Below are positions 1 to 8,273 of a DNA stretch of 8,722 nucleotides, piece after piece. This DNA is from Gammaproteobacteria bacterium (GTDB taxonomy: Bacteria > Pseudomonadota > Gammaproteobacteria > SZUA-229), in NCBI GenBank assembly GCA_030641945.1, contig DAOWLL010000046.1, positions 1 through 8,722 of the forward strand, read 5' to 3'. The position numbers and the translations under genes are program-made. How positions within the stretch are numbered: the stretch's first letter is position 1; every line of letters starts with the position of its first letter. Under the pieces are notes generated by a model that saw only the letters and a program-made list of their open reading frames with translations, ran no database searches and was not told where the DNA came from.

Positions 1-1
1 C

Positions 2-1378
2 GACATCAAACCTGAGCGTGTCGTCAAGGACACCAATGCGCACCAGTACCTGCGCTGGGACAGCACGATCGATAGCAGCCAGTCATTTGTGGTTAAATTT
101 TATTTCAATTTCCTCGAGGAGACCGATGATTATTTATCAACAGAGATAGACATACCACCGATTAACACCCCCAATGGACCGGCCACGATCGACACCTTCC
201 AGGTACCGATTAACGCAAGCTCCAGGAATCTGCGTCACAATCTTGAATTCACCCATTACATTAAGCCTGCAGCGAATCTGGGTCTGGTGTGGGGTGTCAG
301 CAGCCAGTACGACAAGATCGATTCGGATTACTTCCTGTACACCAGAGGAATAGCTGACAGGAAAACTTTACGCCTGTTCGGCAATGCCGTATGGGATATT
401 AACCGGCACAACACCATCGATATCGGTGTTCTGCTGGAAAAACACGAGGACATGGATACTGATGTATCACCACGCATCGCCTACCTGTATCACTTTAACA
501 ATCAGCACACTATACGTTTTGGCGTGTCACAGGCGGTGAGGACACCTTTTATTTTTGAACAGGACGGCGATATTACTCATACACAAGATGTAACAATTAA
601 CGGTCAACCCGCAACAGATTCCGGTTTTCCTTTTGACACGGCGATTGACAAAGTACTTGTACCTGCCAATAACCTTGAATCAGAGACAATAACCACCTAC
701 GAATTCGGCTATTACGGCAAGTTTCTCAGTAACAGAATGTTAATCAGTACGCGGCTCTTTCAGGACAGGCTGGAAGACCTAATTGATGCTCCCTATGTTC
801 TGGACCCAACCGGTGAAGACAATGTACCAGACCCTGATGATGGACTTTTTTATGCGTTTGTATTCGACAACCTGTACAAAACCAGGGTGCGCGGACTTGA
901 GGCTGAAATTGACTATAGCACTGCCAGGTCATTCCGGCTTGTTGCCAGCGGCGCACTATTAAACATTACAAGCGAAGATGATCCTCGTGTTGGAAAATCC
1001 AGAGAATATGAAGAATCCGCACCAGATCACAGCTTCTCGCTATTAGCCATGAATGACTTCAATGAAAAATATTCGGCAAGCCTGGGATTCTATTATGTTG
1101 GCGACATGGCATGGATGGATGCCAACCACAACAATACCTGCGAAGGCGGCGGCATGCCTGTCAGTGGTTGCGGCTTCAGAAACACGCAGGGCTACAGGAA
1201 ACTTGACCTGCGCCTTGTACGCAACTTCAAATTCGGTAACGAACATGCGAGCGTGGCATTAAACCTGCAGAATCTGCTAGAGGATTATAGCGACTATGAC
1301 AAATTCCCCAGCAGTCTCTCTCCTGCTGTCGAACAAAATCTGCTTGCATTTATCGAATTCAAACTAAGGATACAGTAA
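2..1378 (+). CDS. TonB-dependent outer-membrane receptor, C-terminal part (5'-truncated)
   Basis: The reading frame is open from base 2 to the TAA at 1376-1378, giving 458 visible codons. The GTG at 89 is an internal valine, not the start, because the coding frame continues upstream of it without a stop. The visible part is beta-barrel: alternating polar/hydrophobic strands, the receptor-like segment SPRIAYLYHFNNQHTIRFG followed by RTPFIFE (about 470-560), and ESETITTYEFGYYGKF (about 677-724), which resembles the barrel motif seen in TonB-dependent siderophore/cobalamin-type receptors. The end, NLQNLLEDYSDY then IEFKLRIQ, looks like the last strands. The plug domain and TonB box must lie outside the window. 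Such proteins import scarce ligands across the outer membrane using TonB/ExbBD energy; the ligand cannot be told here. The terminal residue is Gln rather than the usual aromatic. The next gene starts 18 bp or more downstream on the same strand, so co-transcription is likely. The family call is firm; substrate is unknown. Confidence 0.88.
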   Translation, partial: DIKPERVVKDTNAHQYLRWDSTIDSSQSFVVKFYFNFLEETDDYLSTEIDIPPINTPNGPATIDTFQVPINASSRNLRHNLEFTHYIKPAANLGLVWGVSSQYDKIDSDYFLYTRGIADRKTLRLFGNAVWDINRHNTIDIGVLLEKHEDMDTDVSPRIAYLYHFNNQHTIRFGVSQAVRTPFIFEQDGDITHTQDVTINGQPATDSGFPFDTAIDKVLVPANNLESETITTYEFGYYGKFLSNRMLISTRLFQDRLEDLIDAPYVLDPTGEDNVPDPDDGLFYAFVFDNLYKTRVRGLEAEIDYSTARSFRLVASGALLNITSEDDPRVGKSREYEESAPDHSFSLLAMNDFNEKYSASLGFYYVGDMAWMDANHNNTCEGGGMPVSGCGFRNTQGYRKLDLRLVRNFKFGNEHASVALNLQNLLEDYSDYDKFPSSLSPAVEQNLLAFIEFKLRIQ

Positions 1379-1396
1379 CCGTGATTATCACATCAC

Positions 1397-2362
1397 ATGA
1401 TCTGTACAAGTATGGTCTCGATAATTATGAGTAGGATGAGACAACAATATACGAATAAGACACCAGCTTATCCGGTGTATGCATTACTACTGTGTTTAAT
1501 ATTCAGCATATCATCGGGCGTTCTTGCCGACAGCAAACAAAATATTGTCATCATATCTTCTTCGAATAGCACTTATCAGAAACAGACAGCTAGCAAACTC
1601 CATGAAAAGCTTGAAGCTAATGGCGCCATGGCAATGATAATTTCAGCTGATGACATCATTTCGTCATCACAAAACGTCAAGACATTATATGTAGCCATAG
1701 GCGAACACGCCATCAAAAGCCTGCATGAATTTGACAGCCATGCATTCGTGCTAAGAATTAACAGCAGAAAGATTCCCGGTTCTAAATACACTTCAGCACA
1801 GTCTGACCTGATAACAGCACAGCCTGAATGCAGGCATATTCAGTTAATCAAATCATTAAATCCTGACTGGTCTACTGTTGCCGTGCTATCCAGTGTTGAC
1901 TCACTTGATATTGCGGCGGCGCTTACGAAATGCACGATAAGGCAAAACCTTAACCTGAAGGTATATGCAATAACGGACAAAAGCGACCTGCTGGAAACCC
2001 TGGAGACCGCCGTAGAAGACAACGATGTCCTGTTAGCTATCACCGACCCATTCATTTACAATAGCCACACAGTCAAGAATATATTATTGACCGCCTATCG
2101 TCACAGAAAGCCGGTAATTGGATATTCTGACAGCTTCGTACAGGCCGGAGCAGTTGCCGCCATTTATACATCCCCCGAATCTATCGGCAACAAAGCAAGC
2201 AGGATAATATCAGGCTTTTTCGACAACAACTGGCAGTTTGATAAGAACATGTACTCTACTGACGACTTTTCTATCAGCACGAATACACATGTTGCCACAT
2301 CACTGGAAATCATCTTACCAAGCAAAGAGTCCATCCGTAAAAGCATGGAAAAAAGACCATGA
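1397..2362 (+). CDS. Secreted ABC-type substrate-binding-like protein (PF04392-like)
   Basis: This is a 321-residue protein from the longest start. A signal peptide is visible: a hydrophobic core (about residues 27-41) and a plausible cleavage after VLA (residue 44), with no lipobox. Starts at 1427 (Met11) or 1436 (Met14) would give a more normal 31-34-residue leader with a short basic n-region; no start has a strong Shine-Dalgarno, so the N-terminus is unsettled. The C-terminal half carries [14 protein letters not shown], then [20 protein letters not shown] and a following Y-x-S-P-E-x-x-G segment, which matches the pattern of the uncharacterised ABC substrate-binding family PF04392 (two Rossmann-like lobes). 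No permease or ATPase lies beside it. It sits between a TonB receptor and a sensor kinase and shares an ATGA stop/start with the kinase gene, which suggests translational coupling. I infer a periplasmic ligand-binding partner for receptor or kinase rather than a transport component; the ligand is unknown. Confidence 0.82.
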   Translation: MICTSMVSIIMSRMRQQYTNKTPAYPVYALLLCLIFSISSGVLADSKQNIVIISSSNSTYQKQTASKLHEKLEANGAMAMIISADDIISSSQNVKTLYVAIGEHAIKSLHEFDSHAFVLRINSRKIPGSKYTSAQSDLITAQPECRHIQLIKSLNPDWSTVAVLSSVDSLDIAAALTKCTIRQNLNLKVYAITDKSDLLETLETAVEDNDVLLAITDPFIYNSHTVKNILLTAYRHRKPVIGYSDSFVQAGAVAAIYTSPESIGNKASRIISGFFDNNWQFDKNMYSTDDFSISTNTHVATSLEIILPSKESIRKSMEKRP

Positions 2363-5139
2363 AACATTGGGGGATCAGGCAACAGGTTTTAATACTTACT
2401 TTGTTACCAGCGCTGTTTATAGCACTGATACTTACAGCCTATTTCACATACTTGCAAATAAACTACATCACCAACTCGCTTAATCGTCATGGACAGACGA
2501 TCACTAGCCAGGTGTCGCCTGCTGCCGAGTATGCAGTCTTCTCCGGGAACATAAACTCTTTAGGAAGAATCCTGAAAAATGCACTGTTGACTGACAAGGA
2601 CGTCATTAGAATTACCATATCCAGTGAAAAAGAGATTGTTTTATTATCATTGGCAGAAAACCCTTTCCCCAAAGTCTATCCAGAAATCTTTTATACCCTG
2701 CTGGCAGATCAACAGACTTTGCACTTCCGGCACCCTATCGTCACAGAACAGCTTGAAGTCGATGATTTTGACGAAAATCTATTACTCAACTCCAGCACCA
2801 GCACACCTTCAAAAACGATCGGATACGTTGATCTTTATCTTACAACGCAGTACAGTGCTGAACAGAAGATCATAAGCCTTATACAGGGTGGCCTGATCAC
2901 AATCGCTATCCTGCTATTCAGCGGCCTGCTCGCAGCACGTATCAGTCGCCAGATTTCACAACCCGTTCAGCTACTAACCCAGGCAGTAAAGAAAATCTCA
3001 GCAGGGGATTATGACTCTCATATAAAGCAGGACGCGCCAGGAGAACTCGCGATACTCGAGTCCTGCGTTAATAGCATGGCTGATGAACTGCGCCAGGCAC
3101 AAACAGGCATGGAGTCAAGGATTAACGAATTCACCCAGGAACTTCAACAGACCCTTGAAGAACTGGAAATCAGAAACGCTGAACTTGATATAACCCGCTT
3201 TAATGCCATGCAGGCCAGCAAGGCGAAATCCGAGTTTCTGGCGAATATGAGCCATGAAATACGTACACCCCTTAGCGGTATTATGGGTTTCACCGAATTA
3301 TTAATAAACACCAATCTTGACTCTCACCAGAAAGACTACGCCAGAACTATCCATAAATCGGCAGCAAACCTGCTGACGATCATTGACGATATACTTGACC
3401 TTTCAAAAATCGAATCAGGCAAGCTCGATATAAGCTTAACCAGGTGCAGCATTATTGACATCATAGAAGACGTTATTGACCTGCTAGCTCCTATTGCATA
3501 CGAAAAAAATATTGAACTGTTTTACCACCTGGATACCGATGTCCCTCACATTATTGAATCCGACCCTGTTCGTGTTCGCCAGGTTCTACTCAACCTGGTA
3601 GGAAATGCAGTTAAGTTCACATTGAACGGCTATGTTTACCTCAATATAGAGCCAGACATGCCTGGCAATACGGGCAATATCAAATTTACCGTTGCTGATA
3701 CCGGAATCGGCATGAACCAGGACAGCAAGCAGAAACTCTTTACTGCTTTTACCCAGGCAGACACATCTATTACACGAAATTTTGGCGGCACTGGACTCGG
3801 CCTCGTTATATCGAGAAAACTCGTGCTATTAATGAAAGGCGAGATCGGGTTTGACAGTACTGTAGGTGAAGGCTCCACATTCTGGTTCACAGTACCAGTA
3901 AACGTTATCAGTAAATCATCTGATGAAAGATTTTATGAACTTGCCGGCAAGAATATCGCATTGATTGAAGACCATATCCTGTGCCGCAGGGCACTCAGGT
4001 CAATGCTTGAACAATGGGGATGTAATGTAACTGAGTACACCCTTGATCGCTGCTTAAAGGATAAACATTTTTCCGGCAAAAATTCGCCAAACGCAATCAT
4101 AATCGGCATCAGCCGAAAGCACATGCAACAAATTGGTCATTACAGCGATTGCATGGCTCAGTTAAGAGAAGATATTCCTGTATTGACCATAGCGAGTACA
4201 CGCTCATATACCGAACTCGGGCAACTCAACTCAGGCGGCTTCTACAACCTGACATTCAGGACCGCACGGCGCTCACACATACAGAAATCTCTTGTGGACT
4301 GCATCAACAAAGCACCCACTATCATCGAGGGTATACACCAAGCAGAAGAGTCAACAGAAGCATTATTAAATCCCTCACTCAAGGTACTGGTCGTTGACGA
4401 TAATGAAATTAATTTAAGACTTGCCGAAATCGTCCTCAAAAAGAACAACTACGATGTCACAACCATCTGCTCAGGTGAAGACAGCATCGAGATGGTAAAG
4501 CACAACAATTATGACCTTATTTTCATGGACTTGCATATGCCAGGGCTAGACGGATACGAAGCTGCAAAGCAAATCAGGCTAATTGAGAATGGCAGTCACA
4601 GACCGGTCATCATTGCCCTTACGGCCAACGCCATGCCACAGGATATCGAAAATATAGAGTCCTGCGGCATGGACGATGTACTTATAAAACCGATTAGCGA
4701 GCAATTGATTTGTGACATCATATCCAAATGGTTCTCTGGTCCTAATGTAAAAGCAGAATATCCTGCTACCGAAAATATTAACGTCGGCAGTGCAGAAATT
4801 TTTTCCCTGGATAAGGCCAAGCAACTCGCCAACGGCAATGAAGTATTAGCCATTGAACTTTTCAATATGCTTATAATTGAACTGCCAGAACACAGGAATG
4901 GAATTAAACAGGCGCTCACAGATAGTGACACCCAGATGCTCAAAGAAGTCACACATAAACTAAATGGCGCAAGCCGCTGCTGCGGCACCCCTGCCCTTAG
5001 AAATGCAGCCAATTCGCTGGAAGCATCAATTGATAACAGCGAAGATAACATGATCGACTCAAAATCTGCCGAGCTTCTGAATGAAATTGACAGATTACTG
5101 GAATATGAACTGCCAGTCGAGCTGAGGACCAGTCAGTGA
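2359..5139 (+). CDS. barA: BarA/GacS-like tripartite hybrid sensor histidine kinase
   Basis: The protein has 926 residues, close to E. coli BarA (about 918), with the same domain order. There is TM1 (about 10-32), a periplasmic domain (33-173) with BarA-like text near its start ([20 protein letters not shown]), TM2 (about 176-195), HAMP (194-245), a coiled coil (246-285), and HisKA with [14 protein letters not shown] (phospho-His299). The ATPase has an N box with Asn416, DTGIGM at 447-452 and GGTGLGL at 476-482. A first receiver-like domain (about 531-650) keeps E537/D538 but has Gly583 where the phosphorylated Asp should be. A true receiver follows (675-790: D680/D681, D724, T755, K777), then a C-terminal Hpt domain with THKLNGAS (His866). 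The predicted phosphorelay is H299 to D724 to H866, then a separate GacA/UvrY-type regulator not in this window; in relatives this controls CsrA/RsmA through small RNAs. The ATG at 2359 overlaps the upstream TGA, and GGAAAAAAG lies upstream. It ends 7 bp inside the convergent acpS. The symbol is by similarity; gacS is an equivalent name. Confidence 0.9.
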   Translation: MKHWGIRQQVLILTLLPALFIALILTAYFTYLQINYITNSLNRHGQTITSQVSPAAEYAVFSGNINSLGRILKNALLTDKDVIRITISSEKEIVLLSLAENPFPKVYPEIFYTLLADQQTLHFRHPIVTEQLEVDDFDENLLLNSSTSTPSKTIGYVDLYLTTQYSAEQKIISLIQGGLITIAILLFSGLLAARISRQISQPVQLLTQAVKKISAGDYDSHIKQDAPGELAILESCVNSMADELRQAQTGMESRINEFTQELQQTLEELEIRNAELDITRFNAMQASKAKSEFLANMSHEIRTPLSGIMGFTELLINTNLDSHQKDYARTIHKSAANLLTIIDDILDLSKIESGKLDISLTRCSIIDIIEDVIDLLAPIAYEKNIELFYHLDTDVPHIIESDPVRVRQVLLNLVGNAVKFTLNGYVYLNIEPDMPGNTGNIKFTVADTGIGMNQDSKQKLFTAFTQADTSITRNFGGTGLGLVISRKLVLLMKGEIGFDSTVGEGSTFWFTVPVNVISKSSDERFYELAGKNIALIEDHILCRRALRSMLEQWGCNVTEYTLDRCLKDKHFSGKNSPNAIIIGISRKHMQQIGHYSDCMAQLREDIPVLTIASTRSYTELGQLNSGGFYNLTFRTARRSHIQKSLVDCINKAPTIIEGIHQAEESTEALLNPSLKVLVVDDNEINLRLAEIVLKKNNYDVTTICSGEDSIEMVKHNNYDLIFMDLHMPGLDGYEAAKQIRLIENGSHRPVIIALTANAMPQDIENIESCGMDDVLIKPISEQLICDIISKWFSGPNVKAEYPATENINVGSAEIFSLDKAKQLANGNEVLAIELFNMLIIELPEHRNGIKQALTDSDTQMLKEVTHKLNGASRCCGTPALRNAANSLEASIDNSEDNMIDSKSAELLNEIDRLLEYELPVELRTSQ

Positions 5140-5519
5140 TCACTTCTTTCAAGAACCACCATAGCTATTGAGTAATTTTCTTCGTCACTGATGCTTAACC
5201 ACTGCGCGGCTATCCCAAGCTTGTTGGCATATTCTTCCGCGATAGCACACAACTCGAGTATCGGCCTGCCGTTATCGTCATGACGAACACATATCATAGG
5301 CAATGATATACCCCTGGAAAATCCGGTACCCAGAGCTTTAGATGCAGCCTCCTTTGCAGCAAATCTTTTTGCCAGCAGGCTGACTTTTGATGATGCTTTT
5401 CGATATTCTTCCATTTCCAGTTCATCAAGAATACGTCTGGCAAACTTTTCACCATAGCGATGGTGAATACGTGCAATTCGTTCATGTTCGACAATATCTA
5501 TTCCTACGCCAGCTATCAT
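5133..5519 (-). CDS. acpS: Holo-[acyl-carrier-protein] synthase
   Basis: AcpS moves the 4'-phosphopantetheine arm from coenzyme A to a serine of acyl carrier protein, which makes it active for fatty-acid synthesis in the cytoplasm. The 128-residue product is of normal family length. It starts [15 protein letters not shown], with the Mg2+-binding Asp8, and has the signature [17 protein letters not shown] (51-67) containing Glu57 and Lys61. The C-terminal segment [16 protein letters not shown] matches the LADERHYA-type ending of the E. coli enzyme, so the Asp where many homologues have His is not a defect. The ATG (5517-5519 on the + strand) has no strong Shine-Dalgarno. In many gammaproteobacteria acpS follows pdxJ; here the DNA upstream of it is a divergent cyclase gene, so it appears to be transcribed alone from the 5520-5681 gap. 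Its stop lies inside the end of the convergent kinase gene (overlap 5133-5139). Confidence 0.95.
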   Translation of the reverse strand: MIAGVGIDIVEHERIARIHHRYGEKFARRILDELEMEEYRKASSKVSLLAKRFAAKEAASKALGTGFSRGISLPMICVRHDDNGRPILELCAIAEEYANKLGIAAQWLSISDEENYSIAMVVLERSDH

Positions 5520-5681
5520 TTTATTTGCCAGTTTTTTTCAAAGAGTCAGTATTGCCTGAATTGTACGGAATTTCAGAATACAATGTGGCATTTCATGGCG
5601 TTATCTACGTATCTTTGCTATTTTATTTAAATCCTGACTGATATAAGAACACCGGCGAATAAACCGGGATAAAGGGACACT
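5520..5681. promoter_or_regulatory. Divergent intergenic region between acpS and the cyclase, with candidate operator
   Basis: This AT-rich 162-bp gap must hold the promoters of both divergent genes. No pair of -35/-10 boxes with standard spacing convinced me. TATAAG at 5642-5647 is a possible -10 for the cyclase. A perfect 6-bp inverted repeat, ATTGTA (5560-5565) and TACAAT (5579-5584) separated by 13 bp, is a candidate regulator site, though TACAAT also resembles a -10 box. There is no coding frame of note on the + strand. Confidence 0.35.
5671..5678 (+). promoter_or_regulatory. Ribosome binding site for the GTG start of the cyclase
   Basis: AAAGGGAC at 5671-5678 lies a few bases before the GTG at 5682. 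The core GGGA (5674-5677) leaves a 4-nt gap. This purine run is what supports the non-ATG start; the N-terminal transmembrane segment of the protein follows almost directly, as expected for a CHASE2 cyclase. Confidence 0.5.
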
Positions 5682-7892
5682 GTGGATATCCAACGATCTG
5701 TTCGTTATGCCTTAAGTCTTGCACTTACCGCTGTCTTCCTGCTGCATGTCGGGGGCGTTCTGCCAATTCCATTTCTTGATACGCTTGAAAAGCTTGCCTA
5801 CGATGCCCGCCTGAAACTCATGCTGCCGAAATCTCCGGATAAGCAAGTTGTTATCATCGATATTGATGAAAACAGCCTGGGAGAAATCGGGCGCTGGCCA
5901 TGGAACCGTGATGTCATGGCAAGCATCAACGATAACCTGTTTGATCATTACCGAATAAAAACGATAGGTTACGATATTGTATTTGCCGAATCTGATGAAG
6001 ACCAGGGCACAAAGCTGTTGCAGCAAATGGCAGATGGACCGTTAAAAGAAGACAGTGCTTTTCAGCGTGAATACACAAAAGCATTGGGTGTCATGCAACG
6101 CGACAACAAATTTGCCAAAAGCCTGGAAAATCGCAAAACCATATTAGGCTTTGTGATGCATGCTGATACACACAAAGGCATGTTACCCGAACCTGTTGCC
6201 ACACTGGACAGCTCACTAAAAGGCCGGATTCCATTCATCACATCCGGAGGCTATACCGCAAATCTGGAGATCTTACAAACAAGCGCATTGAGCGGCGGCT
6301 TCTTTGACAATCCACTGCTCGATGATGACGGTGTCTACCGTCGCGTTCCGCTATTACAGGAGTATCAAGGCGCACTGTATGAATCGCTTGCGCTTGCATT
6401 AGCACGAACCGCGCTGGACTCATCAAAACTTGAGCTCATAGTCGAATCCAATCCTGAAAACAAAAATGAAATGTTTTTGGCATGGCTGAAGATTGGTGAT
6501 GTAGTCATTCCAGTTGATGAACACGCCGGCGTGCTCATTCCATACCTGGGCATGCAAAAAAGCTTTACTTACATATCTGCAATCGACGTACTTAACAAAA
6601 GCACACCCATTGCAGATTTAAGCGGGAAAATTATACTGTTCGGCGCATCTGCCCCGGGCTTGCTTGATCTACGTACAACACCGCTTGAAGCCGCCTTTCC
6701 CGGCGTCGAGATCCACGCCAACATCATACAGGGCATCCTCGACCAGAACGTGATGCACAAGCCTGGTTACTCAACCGCTTCAGAGTTCGTATTATTAATT
6801 ATTCTTGGCCTTATACTGTCTTTTCTGTTGCCGCTGCTGTCACCGTTGTGGGGGTTGCTAGTCTCAACCACAGTGCTGTTTCTACTGATTGCAGGAAACC
6901 TTTCAATCTGGAGCACTTACCAGCTTGTGCTGCCAGTAGCTTCTCCGGTTTTACTCGTCATCATCATGTTTACCTTGCACATGACATACGGTTTCTTTGT
7001 AGAAACCCGCGGTAAGCGCCAGCTTGCTCATTTGTTCGGACAATATGTACCGCCCGAGCTGGTAGATGAGATGAGCATGAAAATGGAAAAAATCAATCTT
7101 GATGGTGAAATTCGTGAAATGAGTGTGCTGTTTTCTGATGTGCGTAATTTCACCACAATCTCCGAAAGCATGGAACCAAAAGAGCTCACTCAGCTGATTA
7201 ACGGCTTTCTTACCCCGATCACTGAAGTCATTCACCACCAGCGGGGCACTATAGATAAATACATGGGCGATGCTGTTATGGCCTTCTGGGGCGCCCCTGT
7301 TGAAGACCCTCAGCATGCCCTGCATGCACTCACTGCCGCTATGGGCATGGTTCAGCGAATCAATCAACTCAAGCCGGAATTTGAAGCACGTGGCTGGCCG
7401 GAGATCAAGATGGGTATCGGTGTCAATAGCGGTGAGATGAATGTTGGTAATAAAGGCTCCGAGTTCCGTGTTGATTACACAGTCCTCGGTGATGCCGTTA
7501 ACCTGGGTTCACGCCTTGAAGGACTAACCAAGTTCTACGGTGCTGACATCATCGTGGGTGAGCACACCCGTCATGCTGTGCCAGAATTTGAATTCCGCGA
7601 GCTTGACCGGGTCAGGGTCAAAGGCAAGGACAAGCCTGTTGCAATCTATGAACCGCTTGGCCTGCTCGACACCATCGATAAATCAGTACGCATGGAGCTG
7701 GAGCAATTTCACCTCGGGCTCAAGCATTACCGTGCTCGCCGCTGGGACGATGCTGAACGGGAAATATCGACTCTCAGCCAGGCAAATCCACAAAGAAAGA
7801 TCTATCAGATTTACCTGGATCGCATCATTCACTTCCGCAAGCAACCGCCACCTGATGATTGGGATGGCTCATACACCCATACCTCTAAATAA
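5682..7892 (+). CDS. CHASE2-domain class III adenylate/guanylate cyclase
   Basis: This 736-residue membrane cyclase starts with GTG. TM1 is at about 10-29, followed by an extracytoplasmic CHASE2 sensor domain (about 30-345; typical pieces are YDARLKLML, VVIIDIDENSL, GRWPWNRDVMA, GYDIVFAE and PGVEIHANIIQGIL). Three closely spaced membrane segments lie at about 367-387, 388-408 and 414-436, then a linker FGQYVPPELVDEM and the class III catalytic domain (about 475-655). Metal-binding aspartates are Asp486 (VLFSDVRNFT) and Asp530 (DKYMGDAVMAFWG). Lys526 and Thr600 (DYTVLGDAVN) stand at the base-recognition positions and favour ATP; Asn607 and Arg611 are the transition-state pair. All are present, so activity is predicted. 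The tail (about 672-702) has a single TPR-like helical hairpin, LGLKHYRARRWDDAE, common in this family. The likely product is cAMP, made in response to an unknown envelope signal. It is monocistronic as far as visible and is followed by repeats. The symbol is left empty because cya-type names are used loosely. Confidence 0.93.
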   Translation: MDIQRSVRYALSLALTAVFLLHVGGVLPIPFLDTLEKLAYDARLKLMLPKSPDKQVVIIDIDENSLGEIGRWPWNRDVMASINDNLFDHYRIKTIGYDIVFAESDEDQGTKLLQQMADGPLKEDSAFQREYTKALGVMQRDNKFAKSLENRKTILGFVMHADTHKGMLPEPVATLDSSLKGRIPFITSGGYTANLEILQTSALSGGFFDNPLLDDDGVYRRVPLLQEYQGALYESLALALARTALDSSKLELIVESNPENKNEMFLAWLKIGDVVIPVDEHAGVLIPYLGMQKSFTYISAIDVLNKSTPIADLSGKIILFGASAPGLLDLRTTPLEAAFPGVEIHANIIQGILDQNVMHKPGYSTASEFVLLIILGLILSFLLPLLSPLWGLLVSTTVLFLLIAGNLSIWSTYQLVLPVASPVLLVIIMFTLHMTYGFFVETRGKRQLAHLFGQYVPPELVDEMSMKMEKINLDGEIREMSVLFSDVRNFTTISESMEPKELTQLINGFLTPITEVIHHQRGTIDKYMGDAVMAFWGAPVEDPQHALHALTAAMGMVQRINQLKPEFEARGWPEIKMGIGVNSGEMNVGNKGSEFRVDYTVLGDAVNLGSRLEGLTKFYGADIIVGEHTRHAVPEFEFRELDRVRVKGKDKPVAIYEPLGLLDTIDKSVRMELEQFHLGLKHYRARRWDDAEREISTLSQANPQRKIYQIYLDRIIHFRKQPPPDDWDGSYTHTSK

Positions 7893-7962
7893 CGCCCTGT
7901 ATCGATAAGTTAGTTAATATTTAACCGCAGAGGCGCGGAGACACAGAGTTTTTTTGATTGCT

Positions 7963-7985
7963 GTAGGAGCGGTTTTAACCGCGAA
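7963..7985 (+). repeat. REP-like element, left unit of an inverted pair
   Basis: A GTAG head (7963-7966) is followed by a stem GCGGTT / AACCGC (7969-7974 with 7977-7982), ending in GCGAA. The head and the GAGCGG stem match the form of Pseudomonas/Stenotrophomonas-type REP sequences, which are mobilised by RAYT (TnpA-REP) transposases. No RAYT gene is in the window. Confidence 0.7.
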
Positions 7986-7994
7986 TTATTAACG

Positions 7995-8017
7995 TTCGTG
8001 GCTGAAGCCGCTCTTAC
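7995..8017 (-). repeat. REP-like element, right unit of an inverted pair
   Basis: Read on the - strand this unit starts GTAAGAGCGGCTTCAGCC and ends ACGAA, so it is the same element type as the unit at 7963-7985 with a GTAA head instead of GTAG. The head-outward inverted arrangement of the two is the classic BIME-like pair. The AGCC/GGCT stem carries different base pairs from the left unit yet remains able to fold. Confidence 0.65.
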
Positions 8018-8085
8018 GAATACCTGCAATAACCTCTGCGTCTCCGCGCCTCTGCGGTAAATCACATGATTGAGATAACAGTTTC

Positions 8086-8113
8086 GTAGCCTGGATGAAG
8101 CGGTAATCCGGGG
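8086..8113 (+). repeat. GTAG-headed palindromic repeat of a second type
   Basis: A GTAG head (8086-8089) precedes CCTGGAT (8090-8096), which pairs with ATCCGGG (8106-8112), including one G-T pair, around a 9-base loop. The form GTAGCCTGGATGAAGCG with AATCCGGGG is a recurrent intergenic palindrome in gammaproteobacteria (from memory). Its sequence is unrelated to the REP pair just upstream, apart from the GTAG head. Confidence 0.6.
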
Positions 8114-8236
8114 TTTGCAATACCAGTAGCGTCCACGAATAACGCCAGGAACGCAAAAAGACTTTTCTAATATGTAGCGACTCAGGCTTGATCTGACACA
8201 CTGTGATACTGATTCAGAGCTGAACTGACGGGTTAA

Positions 8237-8262
8237 GAGGGTGAATGACTGAAAACACCCTC
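8237..8262 (+). repeat. 7-bp-stem hairpin upstream of the small ORF
   Basis: GAGGGTG (8237-8243) pairs perfectly with CACCCTC (8256-8262) around a 12-base loop. It ends 11 bases before the ATG at 8274. There is no T run after it, so it is not a standard terminator. It could be a 5' leader hairpin or the remnant of a repeat. Confidence 0.4.
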
Positions 8263-8273
8263 AGCGGACGTTC

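Larger units (their letters stand above)
7924..8058. repeat. 135-bp nested imperfect palindrome with outer arms of an ACCGCAGAGGCGCGGAGAC-type repeat
   Basis: The left outer arm 7924-7948 (starting ACCGCAGAGGCGCGGAGAC) and the reverse complement of 8034-8058 agree at 24 of 25 positions (A at 7943 against G). Inside lie two REP-like units in opposite orientation around a 9-base centre (7986-7994). The spacers between outer arm and REP unit also align in part (ATTGC in both halves), so the whole block behaves as one long inverted repeat with arms of about 62 and 64 bases. Transcribed from the cyclase side it would fold into a long hairpin, and could protect or end that mRNA. Similar CGCAGAGGCGC repeats recur between genes in many gammaproteobacteria (from memory). 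Confidence 0.85.
7893..8273. other. Gene-free stretch filled with palindromic repeats
   Basis: No credible coding frame is present on either strand across these 381 bp. The stretch contains the nested palindrome (7924-8058), a GTAG-headed palindrome (8086-8113) and a hairpin (8237-8262), each listed separately. The remainder (about 8114-8236) shows no gene or clear signal. TTGATCTGACAC around 8188-8199 has the look of an insertion-sequence end fragment, but I cannot confirm that. Confidence 0.6.

Noticed and set aside
4596..5051. 151-residue - strand open frame opposite the kinase 3' half
   Set aside because: It lies wholly opposite the receiver and Hpt domains, which are clearly conserved on the + strand; its product is cysteine/serine-rich with no recognisable domain.
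5133..5519. AcpS with a lost C-terminal motif (Asp in place of His)
   Set aside because: E. coli AcpS also has Asp in this position (LADERHYA), so it is a normal variant.
6951..7367. 138-residue - strand open frame opposite the cyclase catalytic domain
   Set aside because: It is antisense to conserved catalytic motifs and lacks any family feature.
7540..7908. 122-residue + strand open frame overlapping the cyclase C-terminus
   Set aside because: It is a shifted frame over well-conserved cyclase sequence; the product is low-complexity serine/threonine text.
7925..7955. GC-rich arm followed by seven T as a rho-independent terminator of the cyclase gene
   Set aside because: The only local stem is 4 bp (CCGC/GCGG) and ends 10 bases before the T run; the long fold with the right arm is the better explanation.
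7989..8201. 70-residue - strand open frame across the repeats
   Set aside because: It is translated from palindromic repeat DNA and has no ribosome site or homology signal.
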